Part shown: positions 45,778 through 56,834 of the stretch, piece by piece
Position numbering within the stretch: position 1 is the first letter of the stretch
Layout of the letters: each line of letters begins with the position of its first letter
Assembly (NCBI GenBank): GCA_012184525.1
Contig: WOFQ01000005.1
Coordinates: 558,001-622,000 of the forward strand
DNA: 64,000 nt
Direction of reading: 5' to 3'
Source: Xenoacremonium recifei
Lineage: Eukaryota > Ascomycota > Sordariomycetes > Hypocreales > Nectriaceae
Position numbers and translations under genes: made by a program
The notes under the pieces: model-generated
What the model was told of the DNA's origin: nothing
The model's database searches: none
The model's input: the letters and a program-made list of their open reading frames with translations, nothing else

Positions 45778-47656
45778 ATGAAGGCCGACTCAATAATCGT
45801 CACCGCCACCGAGCGAACGCCGCTCCTGGGCTCACAATCCGACGATGCAGCGCTCTCCTCTGACTCCGAGTCCCTGCGCGGCTCGCAGACCGACTCCAGC
45901 GCCTCAACGCAACTGGACCCCGCCGCACGTCCAAAGGCCTCGTTCCTGGGCGTCTTATCAGTGCTGCTCATCGGTAAGCCCATGGAGGAGCCGCCAGCGA
46001 GCACGTGCTAACGACTAAAAAGGCGTCTTCATTGCCAACGCCGACACCTCGCTTGTGCTTGCTACGTACGGCCGCATTTCGTCCGAGTTTGATAGTTTGG
46101 AGAACGCGTCGTGGCTGTTGACGGGGTATATGCTGAGCATGTGTGGGACGCAGCCGCTGTATGGGAAGTTGAGCAACATATTTGGCCGGAAGGCCATGTT
46201 GTTGGTGTCGTATGTGCTGTTTGCGGTTGGGAACCTTGTCAGCGGGGTTGCGAATAATATGATGGTCTTGATACTGGGGAGGGTTATTGGTGGTGCGGGC
46301 GGTGCGGGAATGTCGAGCGTGGTGTCATTTCTGATTGCCGATATGGTTCCGTTGAGAGAGTTGGCAACGTATAGGAGTTATGTCAATGTTGTGCAGACGC
46401 TGGGGAGGAGTTGCGGTGGTCCGCTGGGAGGCAAGATGGCTGAAGTCATGGGATGGCGATGGTGAGCATCTCCCAATACCCTCTTACTCACGTTCAGTCT
46501 ATTAACAGTGCCTTAGGTCATTCCTGATCCAGGTCCCTCTCACAATGGTCGCTTTTCTCCTCGTCACCCTGCGACTCGACGCTCCCCGGCTTTCATTCAA
46601 GGGCGATGACCAAATGTCCACCATGGCGCGGCTGAAGAGGATCGACTTCCTCGGAGCGTTCCTCATGTGCTCTGCCATTGTAGTCTACCTTCTGCCATTC
46701 AGCTTGGGCGGCAACCAAATCCCGTGGACTCACCCAGCGATTCTTGGACTATTCATTGGATCCAAAATTCTCTCCTCTGCGTTTGCCTATGTTGAACTCA
46801 AGGTGGCTGAAGAACCTATATTCCCGCTTACCCTTCTGACCCGTCGCGATATTGTGCTCCCTTACATCATTCTGTTCCTTCAGAACTTGGCTCAAACACT
46901 GGTAAGTACTTAGAATCCATTCATAAACCTCAGTTATCATGTCGCTTACACTGGCTAGATGATGTATGTTGTCCCTTTATACTTCCAAGTCACGAACGGA
47001 GCTAGCCTCTCTGCTGCCGGCTTCTACCTCATTCCCTCTGTTGTTGGCAACACAGTCGGTGGCTTGACGGCGGGATTATACATCAAAAGGCACGGTCGCT
47101 ATAAGATTGTGCTGGTGCAGGCTGCCATTATCGCTGGGTTGTGCCAAGCTCTAATCGGAGCTCGATGGACAGGCCATACCAACGTTTTTGAAGCTTTGTA
47201 TATCTTCTTGGGCGGCGTCGGAACCGGTATGGCCAACTCTAGCACCTTCATTGCCATCACAGCGGGCACATCAGAAGAAGAGCTCGCTATCGCAGGAGCT
47301 GGTCTATACCTAAGTGGTGGCTTTGGTAGTGTCATGGGCGTGACTGCTGCAAGCTCCGCCCTCAGAATTACGTTTAACATTGTGGCCAAGAAGTCTGTTG
47401 GCACAGATATCCAGTCGAGGCGCATTATCGAGAGAGCGCTCAGCGACATGGATTTTGTCCAGAAGTTGACAGGAAAGTTGAGAGATGGCATCATTGAAGC
47501 ATACGTCGCAGGCTTCAGGATGAACTTCTGTGAGTAGTACCTTGCATAATGTCCCATTGCACCTATACAGACTAATAGATGATAGGGCTCGCTCTCGCCT
47601 GTTGTGTCCTCTCTCTAGTATTCTCGGCCATTCTGAGAGAGAAGAGATTGACATAA
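45778..47656 (+). CDS. MFS transporter, VBA/Fnx1-like (vacuolar basic amino acid type)
   Basis: Five exons, 45778-45973, 46023-46461, 46517-46901, 46959-47529 and 47586-47656, give 553 aa. The last exon (71 nt) adds the final helix LALACCVLSLVFSAILREKR. Seen: a hydrophilic Ser/Asp-rich N terminus with the vacuolar-type dileucine motif ERTPLLG, then about 14 helices. Drug:H+ antiporter motifs are NADTSLVLATYGRISSEF, GKLSNIFGRKAMLL (loop 2-3) and GRVIGGAGGAGMSS. Known: relatives include yeast Vba1-3 and S. pombe Fnx1, which move basic amino acids into the vacuole; other DHA2 members export drugs. Substrate and membrane are inferred. It converges with the bZIP gene, with stops 115 bp apart. Confidence 0.87.
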
Positions 47657-47771
47657 AGGAAAATGCCACCATTATCAGGTTCGGCAACCAAGCTCTTAAA
47701 ATACAATTTCCAAACACCGATAGCCTAAGATAAATAGAATAGATAAAAGTACAAGTAGATAGTACATATAT

Positions 47772-49244
47772 TCATATCTTCACGTTTACCGCTCCATCCA
47801 AAAACGGGAACTTTTCAACCAACTCCTTTCCTACCGTCCAATGATTAACGTTCTTGATGTGTGCGATGAAAGCATCTGTTAGTCTAAACTCCCGTCCAGC
47901 CCCTCCTCCTTCTAGTATCCCTGCCAAATTATACGGCCAGTTGACGGAGAAAGACTTGGTGATGGTACCCGCGAATTTCGGATATTGAGTAAAGTCCATA
48001 TGAGAGATGATTCGATCCCTCGCTTTGGGCCTGGAGACGCCTCAGCATTAGTCAAGGGCCCATGCTTACTGCCAGTGAACTTACCACCCAATTGTTCCAA
48101 CCCATGGAGGATACGGACTGGCGATTTGGCAGGCAGTCGGTCTTGCAAACTCAGGAATCGCGTAGTAGTGCTCTTCTGTGGGCAGAACGTGCCACCGTAT
48201 GAGAACGCACATAATATAAAGCAACTATTTCAAGAGTTAGAAACCCACGCTCCTGAAAAAAGTCCATCACTCACTGCAAGCTTCTCTGGAAGAGTCTGTA
48301 TCCTGATTACTCCAGCTACATGCTTCGCAATTGTCGACGCCACCGGCTCATCCGGCTCTGCCAGCGACGGATTGAGCAGCGAACTCACGCTCGGAAAGTT
48401 CTTGTGCGAGAACTCTCCCATGTCTGAGTTGAACTGGTGATGTACTTTGCGAGTTTCGATGAGACTGATGATCAAATGGTCCACTGTGCAAGTCGGCGGT
48501 GTGAATTGTGGTGTTGCTGCCCAGACGGGATTTTCTGAGCGCAATCTGGTGGCTTCCAACCTCGCTGAGTAAAATTCATCGTTGATTGCGTGTGTAGACT
48601 CGGGAGGTGTCTCTTGCTGAACAACTGTGTTGGCGTTGAGTGATTCCCCTTGGCTGGCTAGTTGCTGGAAAGCGTGGGATTCTGTGATGGTAGGAGGGGC
48701 TAGGATGTTCAGATCCAAGGAAACTGCGTCTTTAGCAAAGCTTGAGAATACATCGTTCGCGGGAAACTTACAGTCTGATACATTGCAAACCTCTGACCCG
48801 TCAAGAGGGAATGTGAGATGACCTCCATCCACCCAGAATTGAGCATCCAGATCTCCCACATCGGCAAAGGGCAGACAAGAGTCTGCGTCAAGGTGCATAG
48901 GTGTTTGATCCTCGGCTTTGGACGGTGCAGCCAACCATTCTGGCGTTTGTTGACCGAGGGGAATTGATTGCAGAGTCCCAACTACGGAATTGATTGTTGA
49001 TTTGGCAGTGGAGAGCTGGCTTTCAAGATGACTTCCTCGCTTCTCTGCTGCTGCTAGTTGGTCTCGCACGAGTTGCAATTCAGCTTCGAGTTCAGCAATT
49101 TTTGTTTTATTCTTGTTGCTGTGTCGGTTGCCCCACGTTAGTTTCGATACACGATGCTTCAACACGTCTGCAGTAGACTCACCGTAAGTTCCGCTGATTT
49201 TCTCGATCGATGGCCCTTTTCCGGTACAGTTGCTCCAGACTCAT
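47772..49244 (-). CDS. bZIP-type transcription factor with DUF3425 domain
   Basis: Four exons, 49244-49183, 49118-48275, 48224-48085 and 48030-47772, give 434 aa. Seen: an N-terminal basic region and zipper starting at residue 1 (MSLEQLYRKRAIDRENQRNL, then NKNKTKIAELEAELQLVRDQ), which is complete only after splicing exon 1 to exon 2. A variable middle follows, then the DUF3425 block (CTVDHLIISLIETRK, LLYIMCVLIRWHVLPTEEHY, PEFARPTACQIASPYPPWVG, FSVNWPYN). Known: fungi have many such bZIP/DUF3425 proteins, mostly unstudied, often near secondary-metabolism or stress genes. DNA target unknown. It is divergent from the sulfatase gene, with 490 bp between the starts, so it could control it; this is only a positional guess. 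Confidence 0.87.
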
Positions 49245-49734
49245 GTCGGAGACCCTTCGCGACGCTGGCCCTGGTGTGCTCATGATGTTGCTTGTGTTGT
49301 TCTCTTCGTGTTCTCAGAGACGGCGATTCCCGCGGGAATCCTCCTCCTGTGTCGCTACCAAGATCACGAGGCCACGGATACCTCACCCTGCCCAAGCCAC
49401 GCGTGAGACTCGTCCCGTGAGGCCACCAACACACCGCGCGATGGAGAACGTTGTCCGATGTTGCCATCTACCCCGCAAATCACATCCTGGTCTAAGACGA
49501 CGATCTGGGCTCTGGCGCGACGCTAGCATGACACTGCATCGCATTCCCGACGCTGGTATGATGAAGGCACTAACAACTCTTCGGGTCAGGCTGCCCGAGG
49601 TCCCCGAAGGATGGAGCAGGAAGAGATTCCTCGTACGGTCGAGGGGCCAGAGTTGATAAGGGGGCCTAGGAAGGGTTCCTCAGAGCCACGCACTCCCCGT
49701 CTCTCTCTGGGAAGTCCTTTCGATAGCGCTCAAG
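49245..49734. other. Divergent promoter, bZIP / arylsulfatase
   Basis: 490 bp lie between two divergent starts. No gene is supported. I looked for a sulfur-regulator (ATGRYRYCAT) site and saw no clear match. Confidence 0.45.
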
Positions 49735-51675
49735 ATGCGATTTGGGACCATAATTGCGACATTGGGAGGCCTGGTGGCGGTCAGCGCCCATGGGCGAAGT
49801 CGTCCTAACATTGTTTTTGTGCTGACGGACGATCAAGACACGCATATGCAGTCTCTTGAGTATATGCCATTTGTTCAGAAACTTCTCATAAGCGAGGGAA
49901 CAAAGTTTGAGAGGCATTACTGCACAGGTACTGAATTTCAATCATGAAATGCATTGCTTCGGTGACTGACTTTTTCTTCAAGTCGCAATATGCTGTCCCA
50001 GTCGAGTCAATCTTTGGACTGGCCAGATGGCTCACAACACTAATGTGACAGACGTGACACCTCCTTATGGTAAGTTATTTGTTCAAGTTGATTTCCTGGG
50101 ATTTTGTGGCTAAAATACGATTCTAGGCGGCTATCCCAAGTTTGTTGCCAACGGGTACAATGAAAACCATCTCGCCCTCTGGATGCAGCAATCAGGATAC
50201 AACACCTACTATTCTGGGAAGATGTTCAACGCTCACACCACGGACAACTACAATGACCCTTATGTGAAGGGCTACACAGGCTCTGACTTCCTTCTTGATC
50301 CCTTCACGTATCAGTACATGAACGCGTCAACCACCCGAAATGGCGCGCCCCCAGTCAACTATGCAGGACAGTACTCTCCAGACCTGACGGCCCAGAGCGC
50401 CTACGACTTCTTGGAAGAGGGTCTCGCAGATTCAGACAAGCCATTCTTTCTGACAGTCGCTCCCGTTGCGCCTCATGCCGATGTTACCCTGTACCCAACA
50501 ATGAAGGCCGGTCCACCAGCAGTAGCCGAGAGGCATAAGCATCTGTTCAAGGACTATGTGATTCCACGAACTGACAACTTCAACCCTGAGCATCCCAGTG
50601 GTGTGAGCTGGGTAGCAAAACTGGAGCGTCTGAATGACACAGTGATAGAATACAATGACGAGTACCAGAGGTGCCGACTCCGAGCGCTTCAGAGTGTCGA
50701 CGAGATGATTGAGCGTATTGTTTCGCGTCTGGAGGCTGCTGGTGAACTCGACAATACCTACATCTTCTACACATCTGATAACGGATACCATATCAGTCAG
50801 CATCGCATGCATCCAGGCAAGGAATGCGGGTTCGAGACTGACATTAACGTCCCGCTTATCGTCCGAGGGCCAGGCATCAAGGCCGGCAAGACTTTGCGTG
50901 TGCCTACTTCCCACACTGACTTGGCACCGACTATTATGCAAATCGCTGGGAACTCTATCAACGACCGCAAGTTCGATGGAACTCCTATTCCGTTGAGTGG
51001 ACCGACTGATACCCGGTCTGAGCATGTTGCTGTCGAGTTCTGGGGTCTTGGAGTCCCAGAAGGAAAGTATGGTTACGATGGAAAGTACCAGTTTGTCAAC
51101 GGGACTGGTAATGCGTATGTGAACAACACGTACAAAGGTCTCAGAATTGAGGGAGAGCAGTATAGTCTGTATTACTCGGTGTGGTGCACCAACGAGACGG
51201 AGCTTTATGATCTCAAGGTTCGTAATCTGTCTAATTTCCCCTTGAAAAGAAGTAACTGACTATCCTCTAGCGTGATCCCGGTCAGATGAAGAACCTGCTG
51301 TCTGAGAGAGAGGATGTTGTCGGTCCTGCTATCTCCTTCTTGGGTCGCGACTTGGAGACTCTTGTCAGCCGGCTCGATTCTTTGCTGATGGTTCTTAAGT
51401 CTTGCAAAGAACAGACATGCGTTAATCCCTGGAAGGCTCTTCATCCCTTAGGGGACGTCCAAACCCTCTCAGATGCTCTGAAGAAGCAATTCGATGCCTT
51501 CTATGATCGACAAGAGAGGGTGAGCTTCACAAAGTGTGAGCTTGGCTATATCAAGGAGTCTGAGGGACCCCAGGACTATTTCATCTTCGGAGACAGTACC
51601 GAGGATTCTGTACATTATGTCGACGATTCACAGAAGCCTCTGATCATTAATCCAGACTGGAGCATATGGGTATAA
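49735..51675 (+). CDS. Secreted arylsulfatase
   Basis: Four exons, 49735-49927, 49983-50069, 50127-51217 and 51271-51675, give 591 aa. Seen: a signal peptide (MRFGTIIATLGGLVAVSAHG), the metal-binding start RPNIVFVLTDDQD, and the sulfatase motif CCPSR. In that motif Cys68 is the residue expected to become formylglycine, followed by VNLWTGQ. A second metal-site block is TSDNGYHISQHRMHPGKECG. Many N-glycosylation sequons are present (NAS, NDT, NGT, NNT, NET). Known: sulfatases of this type hydrolyse sulfate esters; in fungi they scavenge sulfur. Cys-type rather than Ser-type modification is seen. The first junction splits the codon just before AICCPSR, so correct splicing is needed to make the active site. 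The third donor is the unusual GTTCGT. The stop is 57 bp from that of the next gene. Confidence 0.92.
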
Positions 51676-51732
51676 GATAATTTGAGGACTACACTGTACG
51701 CCTAGGTACCAACTAAATAGACTTTTTCAACG

Positions 51733-53292
51733 CTAAACAATGCTCATACTTGGCTCAGATATTGTGAAACGATCCAAATACCACATCTGAAGCACATGAT
51801 CGCCCACATGATCCGGCTCACCATAGTAACCATTGCGGAACATGTCGGCTGCCTTGAGTACCCGTACATCCTTGCAAAGCTCGTCCCAAGGTTTCCCACG
51901 ATATTCGCGCACCCAATCAAGACTCTGCCAATTGATGTCGAGTGGTTTTCTAAGCTTTGGGGCATGGGGATTTGATGGCTTAAAATTCTTGTCTGCCATG
52001 AGATTCCACCGGTACCGAGTGAAGAATTCCCAGAAGTCATGGCGGCCCGATAGGAATCGCTGGAGATAGAAATCCGGGCATAGGTGTACGAATCTTATGA
52101 CTGGAGGCCTCCAATTACTGGCCAGCGGGATATCGAGTTTTCTTCGCTCCTGAGATAGTTGCAATCGTATTTGGCTCGACATTTGCTCGAAGTATGGACC
52201 GCCATCCGTTTCCTTGCACTTGTTCCAGGATGAATTGTGCCATCCCGCGGAGTAGACAGGATTCAATGAAATGTCATAGTCATAATGGAGCCAATACAAA
52301 CTTCCCACCACGTCAACGTCCTCGACGGAAATGCAAGAAAGATTCTTCATACAACGTCCGTCGAAGCGTAATCTTTGCTCACTGGGTGTGCCGTCAGCGT
52401 TGCAAAACCATTCAACAAGAGACATCGCATCCCATTCCTCGAGGCAAAGCTCCTTTAGTTTCGGCATGAGTGGGAAGATGTTCACAAGTTCTGAGGTGGA
52501 ATGGGGCTGGTCCATGGTGCCGGATCCAAGCACAAGGTTTTGGACTTGCTTCAGGTCTGAGATGGAGATTTGGCCAATATCCCAGACGCATCCAGACAAG
52601 AGTTCTCCGTGCTTGATTGCTGGGTAGGTAGTAGGTGGCGCTAACTCATCTCGCCAACTTGTAAAATCCCACCTCGTTCTTGGAAGACAAAGGCGATCTC
52701 TCCCGAAATGGAACCAAGTCCTTGGCTGATGGGAGCGAGTTGCGAAGGCGAGTTGGTATCCCATTCTCTGCAGTGCATTGCGTGACTCTGAACAAACGTG
52801 CAGAAAGATAGGGATGGTTGCCTCGCTGTAGAAGTAGGACTCGCGTGACAGCTCGAATGCCAGCTCTGGGAAGTCTGCTAGAAAATCCAACGGGATTCTT
52901 GGTGTTTCGGGCGTCGGATGCCAGGGTTCTTTCAGTGAGCGACTGGACGTGAAGCCATAATATTCCAAAGCGAACTGAATGGTCTTGCGGGCTCTGAATG
53001 GTATTCGATCTCGCCAGTTGTGGGCGAAATGTGCTATCTCGGGATGGAGTTTAAGGTTGAACGAGAGAGTGCCTTGGACCAGGTCTTCCCGAAACTCGGC
53101 AAAGGCAGCCTCGATTTCTTCGTCATAATCGTCTGTCCAGTCCTCATTTTTGAGGTTGAAGCCTTCTTGAAGGCGAACTACCCGAGGTGGCGTGGCGAGT
53201 AAATATATCTGATATCTGATGTCGTAGGGTAGCTTGAGGAAATAGTGGAATTGCCCTGTGGAGGGAGGCGGTTCCGTACGTGATTCAGCCAT
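51733..53292 (-). CDS. 2EXR-domain protein of unknown function
   Basis: A single exon of 519 aa. Seen: an N-terminal 2EXR-type domain (about 14-140) beginning FHYFLKLPYDIRYQIYLLAT and followed by RVVRL, with later LHVCSESR-like ILHVCSESRNALQRMGY. The remainder is mixed polar sequence without membrane helices and ends with a Trp/Tyr-rich part. Known: 2EXR proteins are greatly expanded in filamentous fungi; they resemble F-box-like or substrate-binding modules but have no defined role. The gene has no intron, unlike most neighbours. It is divergent from the Mae1-like gene with 309 bp between starts. Confidence 0.75.
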   Translation of the reverse strand: MAESRTEPPPSTGQFHYFLKLPYDIRYQIYLLATPPRVVRLQEGFNLKNEDWTDDYDEEIEAAFAEFREDLVQGTLSFNLKLHPEIAHFAHNWRDRIPFRARKTIQFALEYYGFTSSRSLKEPWHPTPETPRIPLDFLADFPELAFELSRESYFYSEATIPIFLHVCSESRNALQRMGYQLAFATRSHQPRTWFHFGRDRLCLPRTRWDFTSWRDELAPPTTYPAIKHGELLSGCVWDIGQISISDLKQVQNLVLGSGTMDQPHSTSELVNIFPLMPKLKELCLEEWDAMSLVEWFCNADGTPSEQRLRFDGRCMKNLSCISVEDVDVVGSLYWLHYDYDISLNPVYSAGWHNSSWNKCKETDGGPYFEQMSSQIRLQLSQERRKLDIPLASNWRPPVIRFVHLCPDFYLQRFLSGRHDFWEFFTRYRWNLMADKNFKPSNPHAPKLRKPLDINWQSLDWVREYRGKPWDELCKDVRVLKAADMFRNGYYGEPDHVGDHVLQMWYLDRFTISEPSMSIV

Positions 53293-53601
53293 AACTGACC
53301 GAGGCTGGCTGACCGAGGATGACTGAGGTCGTCAACGGAGATGCCTAAATTATGGAGAGATGATGCCTGGTGAGACGAGGCGGGCTGTTTTGCCAGCTCG
53401 CTTACCTGCAGAGTGACAGGGGTATCAGGTGACAGGTGATTAGTCACGCGTATAGGCACGTGATCCATATCAAGGCAAGGATCATGGGTCATGATATCAA
53501 AAACGCCATCAATCACATCTCACTATCATTATCGCCAGCGCATCACCAACGACTTCCAACAAGAAAAGCCGGCGGCTAGCCGAGAGGAGTGATCATGCTC
53601 C
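53293..53601. other. Short divergent promoter, 2EXR gene / Mae1-like gene
   Basis: 309 bp separate two divergent starts. Nothing beyond promoter sequence is seen. Confidence 0.45.
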
Positions 53602-54864
53602 ATGATCCCCCCAAAGATGTTCTCGTTATCTAGCCACGGCAGTCATTTTGATCTCTGGATTCCGCCCCGGCACCATGAGCACATCAAGAAGGACGACTGG
53701 GAGGAGGGCCACACGCGGGCTGCCGATCAACGACTTCACTCGCCGCATCATCAAGCCAAGGTGACGCTGGGTGAGCGCATGAAGCATTTAACGTGGGCGT
53801 GGTTCACGTTTCCCATGAGCTCGGGCGGCATCGGACTGCTACTTCACGCAACGCCTCATCGCTTCTCTGGGCTGGACACGATTGGCAAGATCTTCTTCCT
53901 TCTAACGGTCGTTATCTACGTTTTCCTGCTTGTCAGTATTATTGCGCGTTTCTTGAGGACTCCTCCGGCATTGAGGGCCAGCTTGATGCACCCGACGGAG
54001 AGCCTCTTCTTCCCCTGCTCGCTGCTCAGTGCTGCGACTATTCTTTCGAATGCAGCAGCCTATGGAATCCCGTCAACTGGTCCTTGGCTTCCTGTGGCCC
54101 TGCGAGTATGTTTTTGGCTGTATACTGGCATTTCTACTGTATCTGCTATTGTACAGTTCTTCGTCCTTTATCACGGAGCCCACTTGCCGATCCAATCGAT
54201 GACTCCGGCCTGGATCTTGCCAATTTTCCCAGCAATGCTTATTGGGACCTTGGCTTCATCCATTTCACCATCACAAGCACCTGAGCAGCGTTTTCCAATG
54301 CTTCTGGCCGGCGTCACGTATCAAGGCCTGGGTTGGATTGTTGCTTGTCTCGTTTACCCTTTATACCTTGGCCGCTTGATGCAAGATGGACTTCCAGCTC
54401 CCGCTATGCGCCCTGGTATGTTCATCGCTGTTGGACCAGCTGGGTATACAACTTTGGCACTCATTGGAATGGGCAGAGCTATCCCGTCAAATTACGGATA
54501 TTTTCAGGCCCATCCAATGGCTCCAGAGGTCCTTCGGATCCTGGCGCTCTGGATTGGTGTCTGGATTTGGTGCGTGGCCTTCTGGTTTTTCGCCTTCAGT
54601 GCGCTCGCCCTGGTGGCGCCAGCGTCGAAATGGCGATTGCGATACTCAATGGCCTGGTGGGCGTTTGTGTTCCCCAACGTGGGCTTTACAATAGCAACAG
54701 GACTCATTGGCGAGGAGTTTGAAAGTCCCGCGATTCAATGGGTAGCTAGCGGAATGACTATCATCCTGGTTGTTGTTTGGTTTGTGGTTTTATATGCTCA
54801 AATTTCAGCGCTATGGCGAAAGAAGATTCTTTGGCCTGGTCGGGATGAAGATAGAAGGGATTAA
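53602..54864 (+). CDS. Mae1-like C4-dicarboxylate/malate transporter (TDT family)
   Basis: A single exon of 420 aa. Seen: a hydrophilic His-rich N terminus (about 1-60), then ten hydrophobic helices with TDT motifs: LTWAWFTFPMSSGGIGLL, ESLFFPCSLLSAATILSN, TPAWILPIFPAMLIG, VTYQGLGWIVACLVYP, MRPGMFIAVGPAGYTTLALI and WWAFVFPNVGFTIATG. The C terminus is short and charged. Known: this set of motifs is that of S. pombe Mae1, a plasma-membrane proton symporter for malate and related acids. The same SLAC1/TDT superfamily includes the sulfite pump Ssu1, to which this sequence looks less similar. A second ATG five codons later (MFSLSS) could also serve as start. Confidence 0.88.
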   Translation: MIPPKMFSLSSHGSHFDLWIPPRHHEHIKKDDWEEGHTRAADQRLHSPHHQAKVTLGERMKHLTWAWFTFPMSSGGIGLLLHATPHRFSGLDTIGKIFFLLTVVIYVFLLVSIIARFLRTPPALRASLMHPTESLFFPCSLLSAATILSNAAAYGIPSTGPWLPVALRVCFWLYTGISTVSAIVQFFVLYHGAHLPIQSMTPAWILPIFPAMLIGTLASSISPSQAPEQRFPMLLAGVTYQGLGWIVACLVYPLYLGRLMQDGLPAPAMRPGMFIAVGPAGYTTLALIGMGRAIPSNYGYFQAHPMAPEVLRILALWIGVWIWCVAFWFFAFSALALVAPASKWRLRYSMAWWAFVFPNVGFTIATGLIGEEFESPAIQWVASGMTIILVVVWFVVLYAQISALWRKKILWPGRDEDRRD

Positions 54865-55407
54865 GAGGGATAGACTGATAGATTATGACCTGCGAGATAG
54901 ATATCTTAGACTGCTTTGGATAGAACAATCTGATAATTGATGTAGGAATGACACTTCCAGTAATGGCCTTGACCGAGAAACGGATCAAAAAATGTACCAT
55001 GTTACAAAGCTCTTACGTTTGATGTCTGGCTAGCTATTTTAAGAAGGTAAGTCAGGTTTGATGATGCCTAGGATATGGCGTGATCTAACAAACGCCGTGG
55101 AAATAGGAGCGCTGATTTCTCTGGAGTACCCGGTACTGTTGACTGAAATCTGTAAGGTGAGACGGATAAGAATGGCACTGTAGTCGCGGATTGCATCAGA
55201 CCAGGCTGCAGTTTAAATGGCTTCGACTAAACACATTAGAATCAGCAAATATGCCGTGCAAATTGCATCAGCTTTCTAGGCAACGAATTAATTACAGAAC
55301 ATAAGAGCGTGACTTGCGCTCAAGGTTCCGACGAAGAAAAGCTTTAATAGTAACTATAGCTTACATATCTTGTCTCAATTCCAAGACTCATCAATCATAT
55401 TTACGTT
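54865..55407. other. Intergenic stretch upstream of the APH-family kinase
   Basis: 543 bp, AT-richer than its surroundings, probably the Mae1-like 3' UTR plus the promoter of the kinase gene. No gene or RNA is seen. Confidence 0.55.
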
Positions 55408-56675
55408 ATGTCCGCCCAGGAAGCAGCTGAGAAGGCGCACTCCAAGGTCTTCGATTGGTTGAAGCAGACTCCTTATGCTGCCTCTTCTCTTGAGTCTTTG
55501 ACCGGCGGAAATGCCAACTTTGTCTATCGCGCTCGTCTCGTGACGCCTTTGCCAGATGGAACTACGGATGTCATTGTCAAACATGGAGAGCCGTATATGG
55601 CGAGATTCCCACAAAACAAATTAACGACAACCCGCTGTGTAAGCATTCATCCTATACGAAGAGCTCTTTCTTCCTAACAGCCGTAGGACGTTGAGGCGCA
55701 ATGTCTCGAACTTGTCAACTCAATTGAGTTGCGGTCGAATAAGGCCAAAGCAGGCAGCTTTGTTGTTAGATCACCAAGGCTTTATCTCTATGACAAAGAG
55801 ACCAACATGCAAATTCAAGAATATCTCCCACGCCCTCTGAACTTGAAGGAATATGCATTGAAGAACTTTTCCTCCCCTAGCCAATCTTCATTGCGCCCTG
55901 ACGCTTTCCAACTTGGGAAGCTGTTGGCTGAATACATTGTTGCGTTCAGCCGCAAGAGCAAGAAGGAGGTGGACGATTGGGTAGCGAGAGGTCGTGAAGG
56001 ACCTCAGCCTGACCTATTTGCAGCGCTTCAGGGAAACAAAGACATGCAAGCGCTCAAACACTTCATCAATTACGACTGGTGTATCCGCCGTGCGGAAGAA
56101 TACCCTGAAATCTTCAAGGACACGAAGGAAGTATTTGCAGAAATGAAACAGCGGGCTCTGGAGGAATTGGAACGCCCGGCAGAGGATATGGATGTCATTC
56201 ATGGCGACTGGGCGACGGTGAAGTAAGTTTTGTAGATCCTACTTAACATGCACCCTGGAGCTGATACACAATTAGTGTTCTGCTCTCCGACGTACCCCTC
56301 CAAGAAAGCACGGAGACTACTGTACTGGCAGTTGACTGGGAAAATGGCCAATTAGGTTCCCAAAGTGCAGATCATGGGGAGATGCTTGGGGAGATCTATG
56401 CGCTCTGGCTGTACAGGCGAATCGATGCGGGACTGTGGCTGATGCAGGGATACGCCGAGGGCCTGCAACTGGAATCACAACAATTGGCTTGGACTGTTGC
56501 CCTAAGAACGGGCATCCACCTGGTGGCATTTGGAACAATTGCTCCAGGATGGGGAACGCCAGCTCAGGTTGAGGACGTAGCCCGAGTAGGCAGGGACATC
56601 ATCCTGAATGCCTGGAACAGAAACCGGGAGTGGTTCGAGGGCACCGACTTGGCGTGTCTGTTTACAAAGGTGTAA
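55408..56675 (+). CDS. APH-family small-molecule kinase
   Basis: Three exons, 55408-55638, 55687-56222 and 56276-56675, give 388 aa. Seen: an N-terminal lobe with LTGGNANFVYRARL (nucleotide loop) and DVIVKHG (ATP Lys), then EAQCLELV. The catalytic loop HGDWATVN (249-256) is completed across the second intron (AA|T for Asn256), and the metal-binding AVDWENGQLG follows. Known: HGDxxxxN plus DWE is the signature of the aminoglycoside phosphotransferase, choline kinase and methylthioribose kinase group. Fungal genomes hold many members of unknown substrate; the N-lobe pattern recalls MTR kinase, but this is not firm. It is a probable cytosolic enzyme. It converges with the arylsulfotransferase-like gene. 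Confidence 0.85.
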
Positions 56676-56834
56676 AAATCTATTTTTGCTAGGTCCCTTA
56701 CTTTGGACCGCCAGCAGCCTGAAGTTTGGAATATGAAGGCATTATATTATAGTCATATAGACGTTCCCACCTAGTGTCCAACCTGTATATCCTGTATATC
56801 CTGCGCCAATCTTACAAACCTGTCCTGAACCTCA

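Noticed and set aside
49245..49734. Possible sulfur-regulator binding site before the sulfatase
   Set aside because: No match to ATGRYRYCAT was found; ATGACACTGCAT is too different.
53602..54864. Sulfite exporter Ssu1 reading for the TDT gene
   Set aside because: It would suit the sulfatase neighbourhood, but the motifs seen are those of Mae1-type malate transporters.
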